Counted from the first letter of the stretch, positions 1 through 6,793 are shown. The stretch: DNA of 14,057 bases from Promethearchaeota archaeon (GCA_016839425.1 JAEOUI010000190.1:1-14057); one strand, 5' to 3'. Numbers and translations: made by a program. Notes: a model not told the origin generated them from the letters alone.

Positions 1-2
1 CG

Positions 3-71
3 GCTCGATTTGTATCTCGATTAGTTTTTTTAATTGAAAGTGGATTTGGTCTTAAAGAATTAATATCCTAA
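3..71 (+). CDS. Possible 3' end of a gene entering from the left edge
   Basis: The third frame is open from the window edge to TAA at 69-71 and encodes 22 residues ending in ESGFGLKELIS. The other two plus frames stop within 40 bases. The stretch is far too short to identify. It would be convergent with the EFR1-type gene whose stop is at 117. An open run this short can occur by chance, so this is only a possible gene tail. The rest of 72-116 is A/T-rich with no visible feature. Confidence 0.3.
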   Translation, partial: ARFVSRLVFLIESGFGLKELIS

Positions 72-116
72 AAAATAGTTAAAATTTCTTTATATTGTAT
101 AAGGGCGAAAAAAAAA

Positions 117-938
117 TCAAGTGAAAAACATGCTCTTTTTTCTAATGATGATATCTCTAGATATTTTTTTTGTTTTTTTAATTAAATTAAGTTGGGGTTT
201 AAGATCTCCAATTGATAAAGTTTTCTCAGGACAAACAGTAAAGCACCGAAAGCAACGAATACAAGCCTTAGGATTTGCCTCTCCGGATTTAGAATCCATG
301 GCATTAGTAGGACATGATTCTTCGCATGTATTACAAAGACTACATTCTTTTCCTCGCCTAGAGGGGGGAAATACATTATTATTCAATGTTTTTAGAATTT
401 TCAAGAGAAAATTTTCGGGTAATTTTGATTTATCAAATTGGAGAGATATGGAACCATTATTTAATATGATTTCTTGAGTTTTTTTAACATAATTCCGAGC
501 AAGATTAAAGTCAGAGTCGTTAGGTCTATTCTCTGCTAGATTCCACCCTCCAAAATTGTACGAATGCTTAGAAACGAATTCTGCAGTTGAGACGAGTTTA
601 AAGCCTTGCCTGTTTAGGATGTTTTTTATGTCCGAGTGTGAAACTCCCACATCAACGCCACCATAAGTGAAAAATACGGAGCACTTCTTATTTTTGCCTT
701 TTAATGTTTTTAACCATTTTCTAACAACTTCTGGAGCCCTTAATGCGTGTATTGGAAAACCAAAATATATCGCATCGTAGTTTTTCATATCAAATTTATT
801 TAATCTAGCTGAATGATTGGTAATATCGATTTCATCGATTAGAATGTTATTTTCCAATAATTTTAATTGTTCAACAATAAATCGCGCCATTTTGGCAGTA
901 TTATTAGTAGCTGAAAAAAAAATAACGGCGATTTTCAT
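117..938 (-). CDS. EFR1-family protein: flavodoxin domain plus two [4Fe-4S] ferredoxin motifs
   Basis: This 273-residue soluble protein probably shuttles electrons between FMN and two iron-sulfur clusters. The N-terminal flavodoxin-like half opens with a beta strand and a phosphate-binding loop, FSATNNTAK (residues 8-16), the counterpart of the usual SGTGNT. A second flavodoxin-type segment, YFGFPIHALRAPE, is at about 58-70. The C-terminal part has two classical CxxCxxCxxxCP motifs, with cysteines at 199, 202, 205, 209 and at 226, 229, 232, 236. This domain order is that of EFR1 (flavodoxin plus ferredoxin) proteins common in anaerobes. Its ATG overlaps the stop of the upstream methyltransferase (ATGA), so the two are translationally coupled and probably share the ArsR-type operator upstream. 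The redox partner is unknown. Confidence 0.88.
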   Translation of the reverse strand: MKIAVIFFSATNNTAKMARFIVEQLKLLENNILIDEIDITNHSARLNKFDMKNYDAIYFGFPIHALRAPEVVRKWLKTLKGKNKKCSVFFTYGGVDVGVSHSDIKNILNRQGFKLVSTAEFVSKHSYNFGGWNLAENRPNDSDFNLARNYVKKTQEIILNNGSISLQFDKSKLPENFLLKILKTLNNNVFPPSRRGKECSLCNTCEESCPTNAMDSKSGEANPKACIRCFRCFTVCPEKTLSIGDLKPQLNLIKKTKKISRDIIIRKKSMFFT

Positions 939-1468
939 ATTTTGTGAAAATTGAATGTTTTATTGATTTGTTCTTTAAGCGCAAATAAACCTGAGTCTTC
1001 TACCTTGCTCTTTAAATCGTTCATGTGGTGGCAATCCATTGATAATATCGAATTAGGCTTCAATACCCTGTGAAATTCCATGAGAATTTTTTGTTTGTCT
1101 TTTACAAAATGGAACATGTCAAAACATAAAATCACATCAATTGAATTATTTTCTAAGCCAGTATCACAATCTGTTGTAATTGTTTCTATATTATTGAGAC
1201 CAGCTTTCTTAGCTTTCTTTAAGACTTTTTTTGAAGCCAACGGATGGATATCAGCAGCATATGTTTTCCCAGAATTACCAACTACTTTAGCGGCAGCAAT
1301 TGTGTAAGCTCCAGGACCACATCCATAATCCAAGACATATTGACCCTCAGATACATTAGCTCTAATTATTTTTTTCATGGGATTACTGAATATATCCCTA
1401 ATGGCAAAAATTGCTGACATTGAATTAAAGTCAAGATTGGACATTGCTTTTTGGTTTTTATCATTCAC
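935..1468 (-). CDS. Class I SAM-dependent methyltransferase
   Basis: This 177-residue Rossmann-fold methyltransferase shows motif I, VLDYGCGPGAYT, at 45-56, the acidic residue of motif II in AADIHP (Asp73), a TTDCDTGLENNSIDVI segment (about 98-113) corresponding to motifs III-IV, and HRVLKPNS (133-140), typical of UbiE/ArsM-like enzymes. The C-terminus is short and holds DCHH (145-148). It is shorter than arsenite methyltransferases and lacks their clear cysteine set, so the substrate is unknown. The start is GTG: AGGTGA at 1475-1480 gives a well-spaced Shine-Dalgarno and no in-frame ATG is near. It is the first gene of a two-gene unit with the EFR1-type protein (4-base overlap), preceded by overlapping inverted repeats matching the operator in front of arsR. 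Arsenic or metalloid methylation is possible from context but unproven. Confidence 0.85.
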   Translation of the reverse strand: MNDKNQKAMSNLDFNSMSAIFAIRDIFSNPMKKIIRANVSEGQYVLDYGCGPGAYTIAAAKVVGNSGKTYAADIHPLASKKVLKKAKKAGLNNIETITTDCDTGLENNSIDVILCFDMFHFVKDKQKILMEFHRVLKPNSILSMDCHHMNDLKSKVEDSGLFALKEQINKTFNFHKI

Positions 1469-1490
1469 GAATTTTCACCTCAATAATTTG

Positions 1491-1524
1491 ATATAAGCTT
1501 GTGCTTATATAAGCACTTACTTAT
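1491..1524 (-). promoter_or_regulatory. Overlapping ArsR-type operators over the methyltransferase promoter
   Basis: Three inverted repeats overlap here: ATATAAGC-TTGT-GCTTATAT at 1491-1510, the perfect 16-bp palindrome GTGCTTATATAAGCAC at 1501-1516, and ATAAGCACTTACTTAT at 1509-1524. The last matches the arsR operator at 1959-1974 in 14 of 16 positions. The minus-strand TATA-like core (TTATATAA, 1505-1512) lies inside, so a bound protein would block promoter recognition. The block begins 23 bases upstream of the GTG start of the methyltransferase. Confidence 0.7.
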
Positions 1525-1563
1525 ATTTAAATCTTTTCACGATTTTAAATTGAAAAAGTGGAT

Positions 1564-1932
1564 TTAAAAACATATTTTTTGTTTTTCTCTCTCTTTATTA
1601 CGGGGACAATCGATACAATTTCCCTTAAATGTACATTTCATTTGAGACGCATCTAAGGCATTGTTTAGTAATTCCTTCAAATTGTTAAATTCCAGTTTAT
1701 CGATATAGTAATACTTTACATTTTGTTCTCTTTTCGATTTAACAAGTTTTAGTTCTTTTAAGATATTGATATGTTGGGTTGCCGCTGGTTGAGAGATTCC
1801 AATCTTTGCTGCAAGATCGATAACTTTCAATTTATCTTCGTCGTTAAACATCAATAGCCGAAATAATTTTAGTCTAGTTGGATCAGCTAGAGCCTTGAAA
1901 ATTCGAGGTAATTCTTCGAGAAGATTGTTCAT
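1564..1932 (-). CDS. ArsR-family winged-helix repressor with C-terminal Cys cluster
   Basis: This 122-residue DNA-binding protein has the ArsR signature: FKALADPTRLKLFRLL (12-27), then a helix-turn-helix with recognition helix ISQPAATQHINILKELKLV (46-64) and a wing, KREQNVKYYYI (67-77). The usual arsenic-sensing CVC motif is absent; the corresponding stretch is KVIDLAAKIG. Instead four cysteines sit in the C-terminal 23 residues (C100, C106, C109, C121), which could bind a metal or an iron-sulfur cluster. The family usually represses its own operon and is released by a metal or redox signal. The ATG has no Shine-Dalgarno, and TTATAC lies 25-30 nt upstream on the minus strand, so the transcript is probably leaderless. 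An inverted repeat over that TATA box suggests autoregulation, and a matching site precedes the methyltransferase/EFR1 unit downstream. Confidence 0.9.
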   Translation of the reverse strand: MNNLLEELPRIFKALADPTRLKLFRLLMFNDEDKLKVIDLAAKIGISQPAATQHINILKELKLVKSKREQNVKYYYIDKLEFNNLKELLNNALDASQMKCTFKGNCIDCPRNKEREKQKICF

Positions 1933-1958
1933 ATCAAATAATTTAAAGTAATAAATGT

Positions 1959-1974
1959 ATAAGTATTTACTTAT
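1959..1974 (-). promoter_or_regulatory. ArsR-type operator of arsR, ATAAGTA-TT-TACTTAT
   Basis: A perfect 7-2-7 inverted repeat lies 27 bases upstream of the arsR ATG and overlaps the minus-strand TATA-like element TTATAC (1957-1962). Fourteen of sixteen bases match the site at 1509-1524. It also lies 9 bases beyond the stop of the upstream DUF364 gene, so arsR probably has its own promoter rather than relying only on read-through. Confidence 0.7.
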
Positions 1975-1982
1975 CTAACCAT

Positions 1983-2786
1983 TTAAAATATTGCTTTTTT
2001 CGTTAATGTATATTTATCTGCGTATTTTGAGAAATATTGCGTTCCACCACCTTGCATGATGGTTCTAAAGGCCATTTCAGGTTCAATAAATTTCATTCCA
2101 CAAACAGCATCAAAACCAAGGTCAAACGCAACATTGGGAATCCAAGACGCTGTTGGACCGATAACAACTTTGAAAATTGCTCTTTTAGCAGCATTTAATG
2201 GACCCTCAATCGAATGTTCAATCACAGTAGAACCTGTCATTATCAATATGTCAATTTCTTCTAAATAATTAAGATCGCTAGAAACGAAAAAACCTTGCTT
2301 GGTTTTGCCTTGGGGAATGAGGGGATTATCTTCTATGACAATTAGTTTTGAAACCCTTTTATTCAAATAATTAATGAAAGGTCCTATCATTCCAACCATT
2401 CCTATTTTACTTTCTGGAAATATTGGTAGAAATGATAAAATATCAAAATTCGAATGATAATTATATTTTTCCTTATTGATATCGATAAAATATTGGCTCA
2501 AGGCATTTAAACTAGCAACCCCAATAGCTCTTTCGTTTAAATCTTCAGATATTATATATTCTGCCAGGTCTATAGCAGAAATCTTGTCTAATTCATCTGG
2601 ATTATTAAATATATTACAGGTGAGAAAGGAAGTTCTAGGTCTATAACTTGTACCTAAATAATTTTCCAATAAAACTGCCATAAATTTTCTTCCAATCAAT
2701 ATTTCTTGTGTTTTTGGTAGATAATCATTAGCTAAACCTTTTTTTAATATATTAAATGTCTTTTCAAGAAAATCCAGCTTGATCAC
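1983..2786 (-). CDS. DUF4213/DUF364 putative heavy-metal-chelation protein
   Basis: This 267-residue protein matches the DUF4213 (N-terminal, enolase-N-like) plus DUF364 (putative heavy-metal chelation) architecture. Visible signatures are ERAIGVASLNALSQ (85-98), KIGMVGMIGPF (127-137), the motif MTGSTVIEHSIEG (183-195) and GPTASWIP (210-217), then a GGGT near the C-terminus (247-250). Members often sit beside metal transport or metalloenzyme genes; the biochemical function is not settled. It lies downstream of cdhA in the same direction, separated by a strong hairpin, and upstream of arsR. The start assigned is GTG, which falls within a Shine-Dalgarno-like AAGGTGA. The true initiation codon could therefore be slightly downstream (an in-frame CTG lies 9 bases in) or unusual, and the first few residues are uncertain. 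Confidence 0.8.
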   Translation of the reverse strand: MIKLDFLEKTFNILKKGLANDYLPKTQEILIGRKFMAVLLENYLGTSYRPRTSFLTCNIFNNPDELDKISAIDLAEYIISEDLNERAIGVASLNALSQYFIDINKEKYNYHSNFDILSFLPIFPESKIGMVGMIGPFINYLNKRVSKLIVIEDNPLIPQGKTKQGFFVSSDLNYLEEIDILIMTGSTVIEHSIEGPLNAAKRAIFKVVIGPTASWIPNVAFDLGFDAVCGMKFIEPEMAFRTIMQGGGTQYFSKYADKYTLTKKAIF

Positions 2787-2883
2787 CTTCTATATTCCTT
2801 TATAATTGAATGTAATTTTTCATTTTTTTTTTAAAGTTTAATCCTTATGGTTCCTAATATTATATTATAAAAAAGAAAAAGGA

Positions 2884-2928
2884 ATGTGAGATTGGTCTAA
2901 AACAATATTGTTTTAGACCAATCCACAT
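2884..2928 (-). terminator. Long near-perfect hairpin after cdhA, probable terminator
   Basis: GATTGGTCTAAAACAAT at 2890-2906 is followed directly by its exact reverse complement at 2907-2923, a 34-bp perfect palindrome with no loop. Allowing one bulged A at 2889, the arms extend by five more pairs (ATGTG 2884-2888 with CACAT 2924-2928), giving about 22 pairs. It lies some 40 bases beyond the cdhA stop. Read on the minus strand it is followed by a pyrimidine-rich tract (CCTTTTTCTTTTTT), as in an intrinsic terminator. Archaeal terminators are usually T-tracts without such hairpins, so an operator, mRNA-stability element or mobile-element footprint is also possible. Confidence 0.6.
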
Positions 2929-2963
2929 AAATGTCTAAAGAAGAATCATTATTTTTTTATCAA

Positions 2964-5312
2964 TTATTTATGGCATAATCGCTCAAGTAAAGTTGGATCC
3001 ACGAGTTCTTTTGGTTTCCAACCCTTTTCCTTCAAGTAGGCCATAATACCATCCTTCATCGCTATCGGAATGTCCGCTTCAACCCTGATGAATTTTTCCA
3101 AATCATTTGGAAATTCCACGCCTTTATACTTCCTTTCGAGATCGATCCAGTGAGATAATTTAATCATTCTTCCCTTTGAATTATCAGCGGGTCTCAAGCA
3201 TAATTTTGCTGTCAGACAAATAGCTTGTTCGATAGACTCTGCTGTTGTCAATAAATGCTCTGGACCTGGTCCAATTAAATGATTGCTGGTTCCATCACGT
3301 GCATTATAAACTCTCCAAGTATTTTCATCGTAAGACCTACCAAGATACATCCTTCGATATTCTGCTGAATGAGGGCCACATATGGCAGGAATGCCCATTC
3401 CATTGCAACTACTTGCGATACTAGCCGCTTTTTGACTCATTGCACCCCACGCGATACCACAGGCACCTACTCGATTAAGGATATAGTCCGCAATTTCTTC
3501 GTAATTTCCGCGTAATGGACGCCTTGCGAAAATATTGGCAACTTTAATCGCTGCTCCGTTAATGTGTGGGTTGCTCACGCAACTTCCGACATTTATCAAA
3601 CCACCTCTATCAAAATTACCTGGAAATCTATCGTATAGTGTTTTTCCTTCTTCATCCTTGACAAGCCCGATATCCATTGCACCGCAACCAGAAACTACAA
3701 CAATATAATTTCTAGTTAAAAATTCCTCCGCCATCGTATAAAGCTCTTGAATTTCTTTAGCGTAGTTTGCGCATCCAATTATCGCAACAATTCCAGGAAT
3801 TTCGCCTAATACAATCGGAGCACCAACATTTCGAATTTCCGTATCTTGTATTGGGCCTCTACCAGCTCTCATATTGAACTTTTCGTTTCGAATCTTGTTT
3901 CGTGCAGCATACATTATTAGTGTTAGCGGTGAAACATCTTTCTTGCAATCAGTTTCGCATCTTCCGCAATCTAGGCAAGAATCAAAAATTTCCTCTAAAA
4001 TTTTAAAGTTTCCTTCCTTTGCTTGTTTAATGCCATCAACAATAGGTAAATCGTTAGGACAATTTCTTTGACAATTGCCACATCCATTACAATTCATTGC
4101 CATTTCAATGCAACCTTTTTCGTCAGGAACTCCACTTTTTCCTGCTCGTATTGGCTTCACTCTTATTGCGGTTTCAACAGCAACCTTACCCGCTTTGATG
4201 GGATCCAAAATTAATACGCCATCATTTTTCCCACTCACGAGATCAGCTATGATTTCCTCGGTAGGATCATCGGTCCGATTAGGTAATCCACCCATATTTT
4301 TCTCATTAGTAGCTATGAATGGAGCGTTTACCAATTTTGCTTGTTCGTAACTTCGGAGGTTCACGCATTGTTCGTCCACCATAACGACATCTGCAAGTCC
4401 TGATCGGATGTAAAACATTTGCCGGGAGAGAGAACCGACAACTTTGGCACCATCAAAATACCTAGTTAAATCAATAGCCGTACAACAAATTGCGCCCACA
4501 TCTACCTTGTTTTCTAATCCATTTTCTCTCATGTAATCCACTAATTCAATACCAGGTGCGACATTATGCCCTATCATTAGTATTGTGGCTTTATTTTCAA
4601 AATCCATTGTTCCCATTCCCAATTCGATGATTGGTACATCGGCTTCGCCCATTGGAAACCCATAGGCAGCAATTTGTACGGCATCAGAAATTTCCATACC
4701 TACAGCATCTGCTAACCCCGCTAAGAAAGCTTTGGATTCGTAATCTAAAAAGTTTGACTCTTGTCCTGTGTGTCCCGCTGCTAATAAATGAGTGATTGTA
4801 TAATGAACCCATTCCATTGCGGTTTCCAAATCCTCTAAACATTCGGGTTTCATTCCAACGATTAGTCTTGTACAAGGCATTTCAACTGCAATATTATGTC
4901 CATAATTTATGGCAACATTACCGTATTTTTCTTTTAACCAATGTAAAAGGTGATCTCCGTGAGCGCTGTGACAAGAGGCTCCTATGCAACAGGCAATTTC
5001 TACAATTCTCGCTTGTTGCGTTTCCATGTTAATACCACAAGCGCCTGTTCGCCCTTTTGAAAGATTACACTTCCCATAAGTGCATAAACAACACATGTCA
5101 CATATTGGCATGTAAAAAGGCTTGTATCTTTCCATCAATTTAAAGAACCAATTTCGTAAGGTTGGAATGTGAGGCTTTGGATGAGGGCCCATTGGCTCCC
5201 ATTCTGTTTCATCACCCATTGAGACTTTTCCAGTACTAAACTCAAATCCTTTAATTGAACCTAACGGTCCTTTATATTCATCAATTTTGATGCTAGCTCC
5301 TTGCTTGCTCAT
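2964..5312 (-). CDS. cdhA: CO dehydrogenase/acetyl-CoA synthase complex, alpha subunit (CdhA)
   Basis: This 782-residue Ni-Fe-S enzyme subunit oxidises CO or reduces CO2 to CO in the archaeal ACDS (Wood-Ljungdahl) complex; the length is close to that of methanogen CdhA (about 800). The N-terminal cysteine region CDMCCLCxxxxC (71-82), with C92, C108/C109 and C114, supplies clusters B/D. Candidate C-cluster ligands are His249 (IGHNVAPG), Cys277 (ICCTAID), Cys316, Cys513 (IIGCANY), Cys543 (SGCGAM) and Cys578 (GSCVSN). Two extra [4Fe-4S] motifs, CNGCGNCQRNCP (408-419) and CLDCGRCETDC (446-456), are specific to the archaeal alpha type and absent from bacterial CooS. No cdhB, C, D, E or cooC lies nearby, so this copy is isolated. 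The ATG has no Shine-Dalgarno and an A/T-rich TATA-like stretch lies about 20-28 nt upstream. It is transcribed divergently from the CDF gene across three copies of an inverted repeat. Confidence 0.96.
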   Translation of the reverse strand: MSKQGASIKIDEYKGPLGSIKGFEFSTGKVSMGDETEWEPMGPHPKPHIPTLRNWFFKLMERYKPFYMPICDMCCLCTYGKCNLSKGRTGACGINMETQQARIVEIACCIGASCHSAHGDHLLHWLKEKYGNVAINYGHNIAVEMPCTRLIVGMKPECLEDLETAMEWVHYTITHLLAAGHTGQESNFLDYESKAFLAGLADAVGMEISDAVQIAAYGFPMGEADVPIIELGMGTMDFENKATILMIGHNVAPGIELVDYMRENGLENKVDVGAICCTAIDLTRYFDGAKVVGSLSRQMFYIRSGLADVVMVDEQCVNLRSYEQAKLVNAPFIATNEKNMGGLPNRTDDPTEEIIADLVSGKNDGVLILDPIKAGKVAVETAIRVKPIRAGKSGVPDEKGCIEMAMNCNGCGNCQRNCPNDLPIVDGIKQAKEGNFKILEEIFDSCLDCGRCETDCKKDVSPLTLIMYAARNKIRNEKFNMRAGRGPIQDTEIRNVGAPIVLGEIPGIVAIIGCANYAKEIQELYTMAEEFLTRNYIVVVSGCGAMDIGLVKDEEGKTLYDRFPGNFDRGGLINVGSCVSNPHINGAAIKVANIFARRPLRGNYEEIADYILNRVGACGIAWGAMSQKAASIASSCNGMGIPAICGPHSAEYRRMYLGRSYDENTWRVYNARDGTSNHLIGPGPEHLLTTAESIEQAICLTAKLCLRPADNSKGRMIKLSHWIDLERKYKGVEFPNDLEKFIRVEADIPIAMKDGIMAYLKEKGWKPKELVDPTLLERLCHK

Positions 5313-5342
5313 AATCTTATCATACTATTATTTATTATGCTC

Positions 5343-5360
5343 TATGAATTATTATTCATA
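5343..5360. promoter_or_regulatory. Inverted repeat copy 1, TATGAAT-N4-ATTCATA
   Basis: This perfect 7-4-7 inverted repeat lies 31-48 bases upstream of the cdhA start, just upstream of its A/T-rich TATA-like stretch. The same arms recur exactly at 5472-5489 and with one mismatch per arm outer region at 5404-5421. It is a likely binding site for a dimeric regulator controlling cdhA. Confidence 0.7.
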
Positions 5361-5403
5361 AAACTGCCTTAATTAAATATAAAGACAAAATGCTTAAAAG
5401 TAT

Positions 5404-5421
5404 TGTGAATAGATATTCGTT
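5404..5421. promoter_or_regulatory. Inverted repeat copy 2 (degenerate), TGTGAAT-AGAT-ATTCGTT
   Basis: The core GAAT-N4-ATTC is identical to the two flanking perfect copies, while the outer bases differ (TGT for TAT and GTT for ATA). It lies midway between them, with centres about 61 and 68 bases away. It probably represents a weaker site for the same regulator. Confidence 0.5.
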
Positions 5422-5471
5422 TACTGGATATAAGGTTTAAAGGAGGATTTAATTCGTTTTATTTTATTTTT

Positions 5472-5489
5472 TATGAATATTTATTCATA
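5472..5489. promoter_or_regulatory. Inverted repeat copy 3, TATGAAT-N4-ATTCATA
   Basis: A second perfect copy of the 7-4-7 repeat, 25 bases upstream of the candidate TATA box of the CDF gene (TTATAAATA, 5514-5522). Its arms are identical to those at 5343-5360 while the central four bases differ, as expected of a protein-binding site rather than a duplicated block. Confidence 0.7.
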
Positions 5490-5513
5490 TTCCTTAAATA
5501 GACTCTTATCCTA

Positions 5514-5522
5514 TTATAAATA
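5514..5522 (+). promoter_or_regulatory. TATA box of the CDF/HdrD-like pair
   Basis: TTATAAATA is a good archaeal TATA box. Transcription would start about 25 bases downstream, leaving a short leader before the ATG at 5558, which lacks a Shine-Dalgarno. Positions were judged by eye. Confidence 0.5.
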
Positions 5523-5557
5523 TAGAATTTTTTTTACACAAGATAACAATTATCACC

Positions 5558-6793
5558 ATGAAAACTAAAGATAGGTTTTATCAACAACCTGTATTTGTTA
5601 ATCTCGTGCTTCTAATCACAAATTTAACTCTTTTTATTTCAAAATATATTTTTGGTATTCTGACAAATAGTCTGGCACTGCAAACCGATGCCTTTGATAA
5701 TTTAACGGATGTCGTAATGTGCTTAATTGCTTTTATTGGTATTTATTTTTCTAAGAGAAAACCAAACAAGAAATTTCCTTACGGTTATTATAAGATGGAA
5801 AATCTTATCAGTTTAATCATATCTCTATTCATATTTTTCACTGCTTATAATATCATAATTACCGCAATTTCGAGTATCGTAGCTTTTATAAATGGAAATC
5901 ATATTAATGTCGAAGCATCGCCTATAGTATATTATTTCATTGTAATATCGCTCTTGACAACCTTAATTCTATCTTTATATCTTAAATTAGTATCTAAAAA
6001 GACAAATTCACCAATTATTAAATCAGAAGCTCGAGAAAAATTATTAGATTGCTTTATATCATCAACTGTAATCGTCGGATTTATTGGCGTGTCTTTTAAC
6101 TTCCAAGTACTCGATTCCATAATAGCCCTGATCATATCAATATTTATGATAAAAGGTGGCTATGAAATTTTTCTTACTTCGACAAAAACCTTACTCGATG
6201 CAGTAATTAATTTTGATCAGAGAAAGGAATTATTAGATACGATTGAAAAAACTCAAAAGATTAAAAAAATTGAAAAGATGGACATAAGATCGTATGGAAA
6301 GTATGTCTTTTTGGAATTGGAAATTAGCTTAAGCGAAAATTTTCCGATTTCTCGCATAAATAATCTAAAAAGATCTTTAAGCGAAGAAATAATGAGAAAG
6401 TTTCCATTAATCTTTAAAATTATCATAATAATATCTGGCGAAAACAAACAAATAATAAAAGTAGCAATCCCATTAGATAATGACTATGGCATGGAATCTA
6501 AAATAGCTGATCATTTTGGAGAAAGTAACTATTTTGGATTTTTAGAATTCAAAGACGGAAATTTACTTAACATAAATATAGAACAAAATAAATTTCTCAA
6601 TGAAGAAAAAAGGAAAGGAATTCTCGTAGCCGATTGGTTGATATCTAATAAAACTGATAAGCTTTATTTGAAGAAAGCGTTAAAGGAAGGGCCTTTATTA
6701 GTATTTAAAAATAATTTCCTGGACATAGAAATCGTTCATTACAAAACTCTAAAAGAAATCGTGAATAAAGAACAAGAAACAAAAGAAATGTGA
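5558..6793 (+). CDS. Cation diffusion facilitator fused to a NifX/NifB-type cofactor-binding domain
   Basis: This 411-residue membrane protein probably exports a divalent metal. Residues about 13-200 form six hydrophobic segments of the CDF (YiiP/ZitB) type. The TM2 metal site is DNLTD (D47, D51). In TM5 the canonical HxxxD is ExxxD (E160, D164), and the usual GHGKxE motif reads GYYKMEN (76-82), so metal preference may differ from zinc. Residues about 205-295 fit the cytoplasmic CDF domain. Residues 299-405, beginning IIKVAIPLDNDYGMESKIADHFG, match the dinitrogenase iron-molybdenum-cofactor (NifX/NifB C-terminal) domain, which binds Fe-S or metal cofactors and may sense or gate transport. The gene is divergent from cdhA with shared operators. 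Iron, nickel, manganese or cobalt are all possible substrates. The next gene follows in the same frame after six bases. Confidence 0.88.
   Translation: MKTKDRFYQQPVFVNLVLLITNLTLFISKYIFGILTNSLALQTDAFDNLTDVVMCLIAFIGIYFSKRKPNKKFPYGYYKMENLISLIISLFIFFTAYNIIITAISSIVAFINGNHINVEASPIVYYFIVISLLTTLILSLYLKLVSKKTNSPIIKSEAREKLLDCFISSTVIVGFIGVSFNFQVLDSIIALIISIFMIKGGYEIFLTSTKTLLDAVINFDQRKELLDTIEKTQKIKKIEKMDIRSYGKYVFLELEISLSENFPISRINNLKRSLSEEIMRKFPLIFKIIIIISGENKQIIKVAIPLDNDYGMESKIADHFGESNYFGFLEFKDGNLLNINIEQNKFLNEEKRKGILVADWLISNKTDKLYLKKALKEGPLLVFKNNFLDIEIVHYKTLKEIVNKEQETKEM

Noticed and set aside
121..477. 118-residue plus-strand open frame
   Set aside because: It lies wholly antisense within the EFR1-type gene, whose cysteine motifs prove the other strand is coding.
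4075..4350. 91-residue plus-strand open frame, and others at 3874-4071 and 4796-5032
   Set aside because: All are antisense to cdhA, which is conserved along its whole length.
5343..5489. NikR operator identity for the three repeats
   Set aside because: The half-site resembles the GTATGA/TCATAC type, but the spacing (N4 between 7-base arms) does not fit the known long-spaced NikR site, so no regulator is named.
6791..6793. TGA between the CDF and HdrD-like genes as a selenocysteine codon
   Set aside because: Both proteins have natural domain ends at this point, TGA is used as an ordinary stop elsewhere in the window, and no selenocysteine-like context is visible.
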